64,000 nt of DNA. Source: Dasyornis broadbenti. Taxonomy: Eukaryota; Chordata; Aves; Passeriformes; Dasyornithidae. This document shows, piece by piece, positions 25,501-36,400 of this stretch. How positions within the stretch are numbered: the stretch's first letter is position 1; the number at the start of each line of letters is the position of its first letter. Where the stretch lies: positions 321,226 to 385,225 of the forward strand of contig VZRN01005009.1 of NCBI GenBank assembly GCA_013397935.1, read 5' to 3'. The notes beneath the pieces are model-generated. The model was not told the DNA's origin. It did not search any database and was given only the letters and a program-made list of their open reading frames with translations. A program made the position numbers and the translations under genes.

Positions 25501-28424
25501 CTGACTGGAATAGCAGAGTTAAGATAGGTCAGGACGAAGGTGCACTGGTGGAGCTTGGCAGGGAACCTGCTTTTAGTGTTTTTGGCTGTAGCTGAAAACA
25601 TCAGTTTCTCGTTGGTGAGTTCTGAAAACAAAATTCTTTCCAAAGAAAAAAGAAAAGAAATAAATCCCTTCACAAATTCTACATTGGGCAATCATGTATC
25701 GGTGTCATAACTTAAAATCAACAAACCGTACAAAGGAGGTGAATCAAAGTTAAACACATCTGTGGACATGACATTCTTTGATTCTGTTTCTTACACTCAC
25801 TTTTGAAAACAGGCTTCTGATGCATCAGGCTCAGCTGGCAGAGGCATTTTATTCAAGTTCTCCCAGCCGGTGTTCCTCCACAGGTATTAAATCCCTCTGG
25901 GGAATGCAGGCACAGAGGTAATAAACATATTCGTTTCATTACAACATCTTAAAAAATGTAAAAATTCTAAAAAACCAACTGTAAGCTGACCTGCAGCCAA
26001 AGTACACATTAATTATACAGCTTAAGTCAGGCGGATGCTCAAGGAAAAGAGATATAATGTTACACCCAGCTGGATACTTTGTAGTTAGCACAAATGTAAT
26101 ATAAAGCGTACCAGAGTTTGTCAAGTGTCTGTCTGGATTTTCAGTTTTCATTAGTACTATAATTAAAACCACATTTTCAGCTATATTACCTATAACAAGA
26201 AAGGAATGAGAAATGAGGTTGTCAAGGTCAGTCTCTTTCTGCTCTTTATCCTGAGTATCTGCAGGCCACAAGCTGTTGAATTTGGTGTAAACCAGAGTAA
26301 TAGGATGGAATGTCACGTTACAACCAAACCTTTGTGGTTGAAAAGACAAACTGATGAGGTCACTTCCTTTTAATCACCAACGGAGGGTATTTATCAACAG
26401 CCACATAAGTCAGGGGGACAGGGAGGCAGATGACAGACAGACTGACAGATATATGGAAATACAAACACCCCAAACGCAGATACCACGGAGCTGATGCACA
26501 GAACGTTCCTTTGCAGAGAGCTGCCCTTGATCTTGTGCTGTCATAGTCCTTCCCATCTGTAAATGGCACACAAACGCTTTTTATGCCCTTTCTGTGTCTT
26601 GTCACAGAGGGCACAGTGAAGATTAGGAAAATATGAACAATGGATGACCTGGACAAGAACAAGTTCAGAAGATTTAGACCCAGATTCATATTTTGAACAC
26701 TTTCAGAGAGTTCACCATTTTTCTTAAAGCCTCTAAGGCAAAGTGACCAGGTAGCAGAGAGCAGAATTCCCAGGAGAGGGACACAGTGTTACAATCATTA
26801 TGGTGGATGCCTTAATTAGTGATGGTGGTGAAAAGTACTGCAGCTTAATAAAACTCAGCAGAGCTCAACATTTATTAAGGATCTGACCCATAAATTCCAG
26901 TACCAAAAATGCAATTTTTTTTCATATTCAAGTGCAAATAAGTACATAAGGCTACCAAGGCACCAGTGAATGCAAATGGGATTCCCCAGCTGCAGTCTGG
27001 AAGGTAAATACGGGTTTAGCTTTCATGAAACTCAGAAAAAAAAGGTAATAAAAAAAGCAAAGCAGCTGGTCAATCATGTTAAATAAAAATGACAGTTTAT
27101 TTGTGATACTAAAAGGGGATTTTAGCTTCATTAAAAAACAAAAACTAACTACTATGAAGGAGATGAGTGAACTATTACAACACTGAAAGACTTAAAAATG
27201 ATACCCCAGGAGATAACATTCTGAGAATAAAGTGAAAGAGCTCATATAAAATACAAAAGGTGTGTTGTAAAGAAGGATCAGAAGGGCAGACTTTGAGCTT
27301 CATCCAGTCATAAATCAAAAGCTTGTTCTCCATCATTCTTGTCTATGAGGTCAGCTTTGATTCCCAAGCTACAATTCCCAAAGGATGGAGGTATTTCTAT
27401 TGGCAAGTATGTGTCTTTCTTCCCCCAGGCTGGCTCTGCCAGCCCTGCTGTCACCATGGACTGTCATTATCTCAATCTCTTTACTGCTCAGGATTGTTCC
27501 ATCCTGGAGCCACAGGGAACTATCACAGGGCTGTGAGAGGAAAACTAATTCGGAAGGCTGAGGGCATTTGCAACAGATTATTTGACAAAGAAGTTTATCA
27601 AGCCCTGGCCATCTGCAGTGGTTCAGCCATTCTCCTTCACAGGGACCAAATGCTTTAGCACTCCAGGTGATATGTGAGGGATACAAACTCTTACACAAAA
27701 TAAAAGTGCTAAGAAACAGTTTAAAAACTCTACTACCAAAGAATATAATATCAACGCTCTACCCAGTCACGTGCTTCATATCTTTTGTGTCTGAGTAACT
27801 GAAGCAATAATCTTTGAGCTTTTGCTCAGGCAGACTGTCCACAGTCATAAGAGTCTGTGTAAAAAGGACTCCCCACCTGAGCACTGGAGACTGGTTTAGC
27901 ACCTCGATCTGCAGTCAGGCATCTCCGTGTGCACGGATGAAGGGCAGACGCTTCCCATACTGAAATAAACACAAAATACATTTAGAATGTCGTTTCCCCG
28001 ACTTTCATGTAACGTATTAAACCAAATAATAATTATCATTGTTACCTAAGTCGAAAAAAACAATTAATTTCAAAAGACTTCTTGAATATTACTCAACACA
28101 GCAGACTTTTACCGTGTTCTTGCACAGTGAGTTCCATTATTTGCTCCATTAAGTATCATATTGGTTTTACTTCAGTAATTCTCACTCTAACTACAGAGCA
28201 ACGTTGCTGTGCGGTGTAAAACCTGATAGTTGCTGCAAGTATCTCTAACAAAGATAACATTTACACAGAATAATACAGACATCTGATCCCATATGTTTCT
28301 AGAGATAAAAACCGTCATTCTTTTGACAACAATTCGTAAGGGAAAGGCTTAGATGGGGGTAAAGCCTAAATTTTTAATACAAGATCGCCCTCTACTGTTT
28401 AGGAAAAAGGAAAACGAGTGAGGA
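22600..28424. other. Intergenic, CR1-free, no gene recognised
   Basis: Unique AT-rich sequence continuing the CR1-free stretch; open frames are short and unconvincing. Confidence 0.6.
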
Positions 28425-28745
28425 ACACAGAAACAGAGACTGGCTTGGGCTGGGGGAGACCCTAAAGACCAACTCTTTCGAACCCCCTGGCCTGCCCCTT
28501 CCACTACCCCAGGTTGCTCCAAGCTCCATCCAATCTGGCCTGGAACACTTCCAGGGATGGGGCAGCCACACCTTCTGTGGGTACCCTGTGCCAGTGTCTC
28601 ACCACCCTCACAGCAAAGAATTTCTTCCCAATATTCCATCTAACCCTGCCCTCTGTCAATGGGAAGCCATTGCCCCTTGTCCTGTCACTCCAGGCTCTTG
28701 GGAAAAGTTCATCCCCAAATTTCTTGCAGGTTCTCTTCAGGGATT
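28425..28745 (-). mobile_element. CR1 LINE 3' fragment
   Basis: Antisense on +: CACAGAAACAGAGACTGGCT … CCAGGTTGCTCCAAGCTCC … CTTGTCCTGTCACTCCAGG. Confidence 0.93.
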
Positions 28746-31700
28746 GGAGTTACTGATTACTACTTGTATTCTGGTAGGACTCACATAGGAAAGCTATAAT
28801 CAAATCACACTGTACTAAAAACTAAGTTACAAATATTTTTGGGGCTTTTTTTTTTCCCTAACAGGCAATTTCAGTCTGAAATACAAAAGGAATCATACAG
28901 TAGAGAAAATCTTGTTTTTAAAGAATTATTTTATTAAAACAGATTCTTCAACGTCACACATAGATCACTGTAGAAAGAACAAGCCATGGAAACAGAACAA
29001 AAAGTATCATTACAGTGACTTTTTTTTACCAGCATAGGTCTTATTTTTGTGTATTTAACACAGACAGAAAAAATATATACATAGATATATACACATATAA
29101 ATAGGAAAACTGTGATAAAAGAGCAGATAAAAGAAGCAACCATTTCCCATCAGCTGCACAGGACGGTACAATTCTTGACTCCAGAGAGCACTAGAACTTC
29201 TTTTGTAGCTATAAAAAGATTCAAATTTTGATTCACAATAACCAGGGATTTATTGAACACTGCACGTCAAAGTATCCTGATACATAATCAGTCTCAATTC
29301 TAGTCTGCACCCTGCCTAGAAATGTAGAAATGCATCTCCACTAAAAATTGCCAGTGACCATTATAAATAGGTCCAAAAAAATACTTTATTTACCTGCAAC
29401 ACTGTTTTTCATCACCAGCTTTAGGGCCAAAACTCAGTTCTGGTTTTAATTCAACAGACAAGGAGGATTTATAGGGCTGGACAGAGCTGCCATCCCTCTG
29501 TCTGTCTTGCAACTCCAACTCCATGGTGCTCTCCTCGCAAAACAATCCATAAATCCAGTGCCTGTAGCTGCCACCAGTGTATTTGGGCTGCGATGGAAAG
29601 CAAGAAAAACCCATGTGCACATGAAGAATATAAAGTTTCCTCAAACAATCTGGAGTAGGAGAACAATTGGTTGTTATTCTGAAACAACAAACCTTGTAAA
29701 CAATCTGCCTTCAGCAAATGTTTTGGCTCAGAGCAATCACCATTTACAATGTTTTCTATCTGTGGGTTTTTGGCACAGTTTTAAGAACAAACCCCAAGCA
29801 ATACAAACTCAAGTATGGCTGAAGAACCAACAACGAGGAAAATCTGTAGAAACTCCCAAAATCATGCTTACCATTCTAGAAGTTTCTTTTTTGTCTCAAG
29901 TTACAGCTGTTTCTCCAAACATTACACAATTTTATCTCACATGACAAGAATTTTCCATTCCTATCCTCATCATCAGCTAGTGTCAATGTAGGGATTCCTT
30001 TATCTACAAACATACAATTGAAAGGAGGAGGAGAAAAAAAAGAGATGCTTGAAAATCTTGAAACTCTGTTCCACCTGTTATTTTTTTCCCTCCGTAAACA
30101 ACAACTTGGAAAAGTAAAACGATTGCTTGTGGGATGTTTTAGTGCTATCACTGGTGAAGCGCTCCCAAAGACACATGGGACAGCACAGGAATTAATTAAA
30201 TGTCTTACTAAAACTTCCAGAAAATGAGATATGAGTAGGGACAGGTCTTTGGCATTACAGATGACCGTCTGGAGGAATCAGTTAGCAATGTTATTCAAAT
30301 TATGTTGACGGCTTGGACATTTCAGATCTGATTTTAGCTCCTTGCAGGTAAAGAACATATCTATGGAGCTCTTTTGTTCAATGTTTCTCTTCACCTAAGA
30401 GGATGTACCATCAAGCTCCTCCACTCCATGTTTCACACAACTCCCCTGGCTGCCTCTGCCACGCACATTCACCTTCATTCCAAGCTGTAAATCAATTCTT
30501 TATTTTGTCCATGAAACCTGAGTGCAGAATGGCAGATACATCTCTGCAGCACACCACGGTCCTCAGGGAGGAGGGATCTTCTCATGACCCAGGCACAGCA
30601 AAACCAGGGTAGGCTTGGCTGTACTTGTCTGGCAGTTGGAATTTTAACACTTTACTGGTGTGAAAATTATGAACTTGGGATATAAAGCTCTTCAATTTTG
30701 TCTTTGGTTGGTGCAGGCAGACATGACAGCCAAGCGTACCCAGAGGAACAGCTGACAGCAGTTCCTGGCCCAGCCAATCATCAAAACCCCAATTAAAATT
30801 CTGATTAAATCATACCTTTCGCAGATTAGATCTTCTGAATTACATATTTCAGCCTATGCCTGTGATCACTTTGCACAGGCCCCCAAACTATGAATTGACA
30901 AAGACTTCCAGAATGTAAAGCCTCGATGTTGTTTTCCTTTCCATATGTCAAAAGGACGCCTTGTGGCAGAAAACTAACTCCTGTTAGTCTTTCCTAAAAA
31001 ATATACTACAAACAAGCTTTAGCACATCCCAATTTGATGTGGAGGGCAACAGATCAATTTAAGAAATAAACAGAACACCCTGACAAGTAATCTGCTAAAA
31101 ACCGTAACATTTTCATTTAATTCTGCAAGATGCCAGGGGTAATAAGGAACCTCACAGGACTTCCTCAAGTTTGGATTTGGGGTGGTTTTTTCCAACATTT
31201 TTTCTGTATTTACTTCAAATTTCAATCTTACTATCCCTATTAATTTTTGCCACAGCTGTTATCACCATTTCAGATTCTGTGCAATATCATTCAGATTTCC
31301 ACCACATGAAGGCACCCAAATTTCTGGGAATTCTTTTGGTCTTTTCAAAGAACAACCAGGAGCATTACCACCACTGTCACTCTTTTAAAATTTATTTATC
31401 AGCCTCATGTTGCTGCTTCCATAAAGGTGCAATCCCCAGAGTTCAAGTCTGCAATGACTTTCTCCTGAAAAGGTAAAATTCAATCATAGGGGGAAAAAAT
31501 ACAGCAAATTTCACATTTTTGTCAGAGTACAAGTGTTGCACATAATATCTAATGGGATCACAGCTAAAAACAAAAGCAAACAACGTACCTGTTCCTTTGT
31601 GCCTCTCCTGAGTTACTAAAATCATGCTTGCAGCTACAGTGACAGGCTGTCCTCACATTGCCTCAATCCTTAGGAAGAATTTCTTCCCATAGTTCATCAT

Positions 31701-32605
31701 AGTCTGCAACATCTGGATTGTTTTAATTCCCCATTATGCTCAGTAATGTAATTTTTGTACCTCAGCTATCATAATCTGCATTTTAATAAACTGGTTTTCT
31801 CCATGATTCCCTCAGCCTGTCCTAAATCCTGCCATTCCAAGCAATTTGCTCCTACAGTCCTTCTGAGGCAGGTTTCAATAAAACTTCCAGCTGTGGAACC
31901 AAAGTTACTCATGCAGGATTAAAATTTAAAATTTCCACACCTGTGCTCCTTGCACCGGTCCTACTGGGAATCCCACCAAACTCAAACCACTTGTGCTCAG
32001 CCATTCCTTTGACTTGGAACATCTTAGAAAGTCTCCATGGCATTATCCTCTAGATTGATGCCCAAACTTGCTCTTTGTGCCTGGCTCCTTCGCAATGTAG
32101 CTCCCTGTGTGTCTAAACACAGGATGTAGAAATGCCTTAATATAACTTCAAAAACCAAAATCCCACACTGTTAATTTATGTATTTCTTCCTCTTAATTAG
32201 TGGCCAGAGTTACTCACAGAATAAACTAGAAATTGTGCAAAAAGAGATCTATTGGAATGCCCTAAGCACAGGCAACTGCCCAGCTCTTAAAAAGAGGGAG
32301 CCAAAAATATTTTTTCCTCCCTGAAGTCTTCCTTCATGCTAGTTACATTCAGATAAAAACTCCATGCAAGAGCCTTAAAAACCTATTTTTACAGCACAAT
32401 TGAAAGTAGTGCCATAACAAGAATATTTGACATTAAGTTCATGGTTTAAAAGAGCAGAAATTGCTCACTATCTACTGTTAGAAAGGCCTGTGCTCTCTGC
32501 ACACAGAATTGACCACCCCAAACCTCTGCAAGGCACACACTCAAGTGCATCCCTACTCTTGCATGTGCTGTGAGTGAAGGTTCACATCCATCTCCATGTC
32601 TTATC
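28746..32605. other. Intergenic, no feature recognised
   Basis: AT-rich unique sequence with a short TATA/CA-rich patch near 29070-29100. No gene or repeat is recognised. Confidence 0.65.
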
Positions 32606-32882
32606 ATGGAATCACTGAATGTTTTGGGTGGAAAGCGAATTTAAAGCTCATCTAGTTTCACTCTCTGCCATCGGCAGGCACGTTCCACTAGACCAAGTTG
32701 CTCTAAGCCGATCTTGAAACATTTCCAGGAACGGGGCAGCCACAGCTTCTCTGCCCAACCTGTGCCAGGGCCTCTCCACCCTCACAGGGAATAGTTTCTT
32801 CCCAATATCCCATCTAACCCTGCCCTCTGTCCTCGTAAATCCATTCCCCCTTGCCCTGTCACTCCAGACCCTTGTAAGAACC
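32606..32882 (-). mobile_element. CR1 LINE 3' fragment upstream of CDKN3
   Basis: Antisense on +: ATGGAATCACTGAATGTTTT … GGCAGCCACAGCTTCTCTGC … CCAGACCCTTGTAAG. It ends about 60 bases before the CDKN3 CpG island. Confidence 0.93.
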
Positions 32883-32939
32883 AATGCGGCTATCAGCAGT
32901 AGGATAGTAGTGAACACACCCCCAAGCAGGATTTAAAAT

Positions 32940-33248
32940 GTGAATTAGGGGAGGGGTACCGCCCTTGTCCCTTCCCAGAGCCCTCACGAAGCCCCGCCCC
33001 CGGCACTCGAGACCTCCCCTTCCCGCCTCGCCGCCTCAGCCAATCAGAGCAGAGATGGGCACGGCCGCCCTGTCTGTTTGCCTCTAGAGCCCGCCCCCTT
33101 GACTGCTCACCAATCAGAGCGCTCCTCTCATGAAGCCGTGGGAAAGGCGTGTTTGGCTCCCCACGCACCGGCTGAGCCGCAGCTTTCCATTGGGCGATGG
33201 GCCGGTGGGCGGGGCCAATTTGAACGGGCGGCGGCGGGGAGCGGCGCC
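32940..33248 (+). promoter_or_regulatory. CDKN3: CpG-rich CDKN3 promoter and 5' UTR
   Basis: The sequence changes sharply from AT-rich to CpG-rich just upstream of the CDKN3 ATG, and no TATA box is seen. CCAAT boxes lie at 33040-33044, 33110-33114 and 33215-33219, plus an inverted one (ATTGG) at 33189-33193. GC boxes such as CCGCCCC and GGGCGGGG are present. TTTGAA at 33219-33224 fits the cell-cycle homology region (CHR) consensus. NF-Y plus CHR is the known architecture of G2/M genes controlled by DREAM/MuvB, so cell-cycle-dependent expression is inferred. The transcription start is probably between about 33225 and 33245. Confidence 0.8.
33219..33224 (+). promoter_or_regulatory. CHR-like element TTTGAA
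   Basis: TTTGAA overlaps the last T of the fourth CCAAT box and lies 25 bases before the ATG. GGGCGGGG, which resembles a CDE, sits a few bases upstream at 33207-33214. Both matches are by consensus only. Confidence 0.55.
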
Positions 33249-33424
33249 ATGGTGAAACCGCTGAGGGATCGGGAACGGGATCCGGATCCTGATCCTGCCG
33301 AAGGTCCCGGCCCCACAGTGAGCCCCCCGCTCTCCCTGCACCCCGCCGCGGCGCCAGCCGACGGCTTCGCCTCCTCAGACGATGAGGCCGCCGAGGAGGA
33401 GCCGAGTCCCCTCCACATCTCCTG
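33249..33424 (+). CDS. CDKN3: CDKN3 coding exon 1
   Basis: This exon encodes residues 1-58 plus two bases of W59. The donor reads CCTG|GTCAGG (phase 2). It holds the acidic SSDDEAAEEE stretch, equivalent to human SSDEEPIEDE, followed by the conserved HISW. The reading frame stays open for 50 more bases of intron, up to a TAA that would otherwise give a false short ORF. A run of D-P dipeptides (DPDPDP) and an alanine/proline-rich segment come before the acidic stretch. Confidence 0.94.
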
Positions 33425-36400
33425 GTCAGGCAACACCCGCGGCGTCCTTTCCCTCAGGGAACTGTATTAAATCCCTCTCCTAAGAAACAGGAGGGTTTTC
33501 TCTTCGCGAAGGAAAACCGAGCTGGGCTCTGGTGATTTTCCAGGGTGGGGGTGGCTCGGTGGTGCCCATGAAAAGGAATTAAAGTGGTGCTGGGGAATTG
33601 TCAGTGGATGGGGTTGGGGCTGGAAGGGCCCCTAGAGATCAGCTAATCCAAACCCCCTGCCCAAGCAGGCACACCTGCAGCAGGATGCCAAGCATCACAT
33701 CCAGGTGGGTTTTGAATGTTTCCAGGGAAGGAGACTCCACGACCTCCCTGGGCAGCCTGATCCAGGGCTCTATTCCATTCTCACAGGGTGGGGAGGCCCT
33801 GGCACAGACTGCCCAGAGAAGCTGTGGCTGTCCCTGGCTCCCTGGAAGTGTCCAAGGCCAGACTGGGCAGGGCTTGGAGCAACCTTGTCTAATGGAAGGT
33901 GTCCCCGCCCATGGCAGGGTATTAGAACAAGATTATCTTTAAGGTCCCCTCCAATCCAAATCATCCTGTGATTTTGTCACACTCAAAGTAATATTTTCCC
34001 TTGTATTCGCTTCCTGTGTTTCAGTTTATCCGTTTTGCTCCTTATCCTCTCACCAGACACCCGTGAAAGGGTCTGGCCCCATCCCCTTGACACCCGCTCT
34101 AAAGATATTTATATAGTTAAATAATTGAAATCTTCTCTTCTGATTTTTATTTATTTTATTTTTTATTTTTCGATAGGTTGTCCTTGTCTCCTCTATACTC
34201 TTCTGAGTTCTTGGGATTATGTTCCCTTCCAGGTAAGAAGTGTTCACTGAAATTTGCAGGTATATTTGGAAGCTAAAGAGGGGTAATACCTTGTTGCCCA
34301 AAATTCTGTATTGTGCGTGACTCCTTTTGTAATCTACCACTGGAATAAGTGTTTTGGAAACACCAAAACTAATCTTAATGCAAGACCATGTTTCTTTAAC
34401 ACATTAAAAAAAAAATATAAGCTTTGACTGCATTTTTAACTACTAAAACTGCAGTCATGGTGAATCTCCACTCAACTCTTAAGTGATCTTTATCCAGCCC
34501 TCTTATTTGTTGGATAATTTTTTTGTGTTTTGTGGGGTGGTTTTATTCTGTCTCCTGATTTAAAACATCCAGAACTTTTAATCTGGAAAATACGAAGCAT
34601 CTTAAAACCTTGGGTAGATTTCTTTTTTTAATCCTATTACATTACAGTATTAAGCAGATAATGATGTTTAAACTGTCTTCTGCACCAGGGTTCTACTTGC
34701 AAAAACAAGAATTGTGTTTTATTTGGGGTAAGGCTTTGTTGCTTGCTTTGGTTTTGGGGGGAGGCTGCCTGTGCTCTGTTCTTCAGCTGCAGCAGCAATC
34801 CCATAAATGTCGCTTATCTGGAGTGCTAATTGCTCCTGATTTATTTCAGGTTGCAGGTTTAAGGATGTCAGAAGAAATCTTCAGAGAGATATAGGTGAGT
34901 CTTCTTTGTGTCAAGGACAAGAACAACTTGCAGCTGCAGCAAATGTCTTATCAGAGTCATTATCATGACTGGAGATCACTTTTAGGTGTGCAGTGCCACT
35001 TCCTTTGACGTTCCTCTATGAATATACAATAAATAGTCAGGATATTTCCAGGCTGGAGCTGCACAGTACCCATGAGGCATCTTCAGAGCAGCTGGGATCA
35101 AGATGAATTACAAACCTGCAATCTTCCTTATTCCCAGAGAAAAGTGAAACTGGGATAGAAAAGATGGAATTATATAAAGATTTGTGCTTAGTATTGATCT
35201 GTAAGCACTAAAGAGCAGAGACTAATAGCAAATCCCTACAGTGTTTGGATAAGTCAAGCTTGGGAAGGAATTCCTGGCTATGAGGGTGGGGAGGCCCTGG
35301 CACAGGGTGCCCAGAGAAGCTGTGGCTGCCCCATCTTTGGAAGTGTTCAAGGCCAGGTTGGACAGGGCCTGGAGCAACCTGGGACAGTGGAAGGCGTCCC
35401 TGCCCATGGCCAGGCGTGGAACAAGGTGGTCCTTAAGGTCCCTTCCAAACCAAAGCATCCTGGGATTCTGTGATTTTAACTGGAGATGGGAAGGAAATAT
35501 ACTTAAGTAGTTAACAGGCTGTCCTGAGTGCTGGTGTGTTCTCCAGTGAGGCTCCTCTCAGGATTCCCTTTGAGCTGAGAAAATTCCTCTCCTGGATCAC
35601 CTGAAGGGAAATGTGGGAAAGACTCAGTGCAAGGAAGTAGTGCTCAAACTAAAATTGCTCACTCCTACTGCCTTAGCCCCGAGGATTAAACAAGAGACTC
35701 AGGACCAAGGTGCTTATCTGTTTATCCTTAAGCTTGATAGGCTTTTGTTTATTTGCAAGTGTCTTAATCCATTGGCAGGAGAACTAAAGAACTGTGGGAT
35801 CCAGGATATCTTTGTGCTTTGTACCAGAGGAGAGCTCTCAAAATACCGAGTACCAAACCTGATTGACACCTACCACCAGCATGGCATGTGTGTGCATCAC
35901 CATCCCATTCCTGATGGGAATGCTCCTGACATTGCCACCTGCTGCAAAATCCTTGAAGAGCTCAGAAGCTGCCTGGAAAATAACAGGAAAACCATGATAC
36001 AGTAAGTTCTGGCTCCCTCCCTGTCACCCCACATTCCTGTAAAGGATGCCAGCTTCTCTCCAGATGTATGAGCAGGGGAAACAGGATGGTGTGAAATGGC
36101 AGTTGCATTCTTTAGGGTTAGTTCACACTGTGCAAAGCTGCTCGTGCCTCCTCCTGCACCTTTTTGGAGAGAACTCATCCTTTGAAAGACTTGAATGTCC
36201 CATTTCGCCTTGCTCTGTCCAGCAAGAGTTTTAAAGTCTGTTTTGAGTGGCACCACAGGGCTCCTTGTTCCCAGCCTACCTGGATGTCAGGTGTACAGAA
36301 TGAGTGTGAGCCTGTTGTCAGAGGTTGTGGCTGCCCCATCCCTGGAAGTGTTCCAGGCCAGGTTGGTTGAGGCTTGGAACAACCTGATCCAGTGGAAGGT

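Larger units (their letters stand above)
33425..34176 (+). other. CDKN3 intron 1
   Basis: The first part continues the CpG-rich region. The middle holds an inverted pair of CR1 fragments (about 33606-33975). The end is a T-rich tract leading to the exon 2 acceptor. No other feature is seen. Confidence 0.85.

Noticed and set aside
1..32600. A BMP4 exon or other known gene in the left half
   Set aside because: No TGF-beta family motif or other known protein segment was found on either strand; only short unplaced open frames.
33078..33248. Upstream in-frame Met for CDKN3 at 33078
   Set aside because: This segment contains the CCAAT boxes and CHR of the promoter, and the Met at 33249 has the better context and matches the family start.
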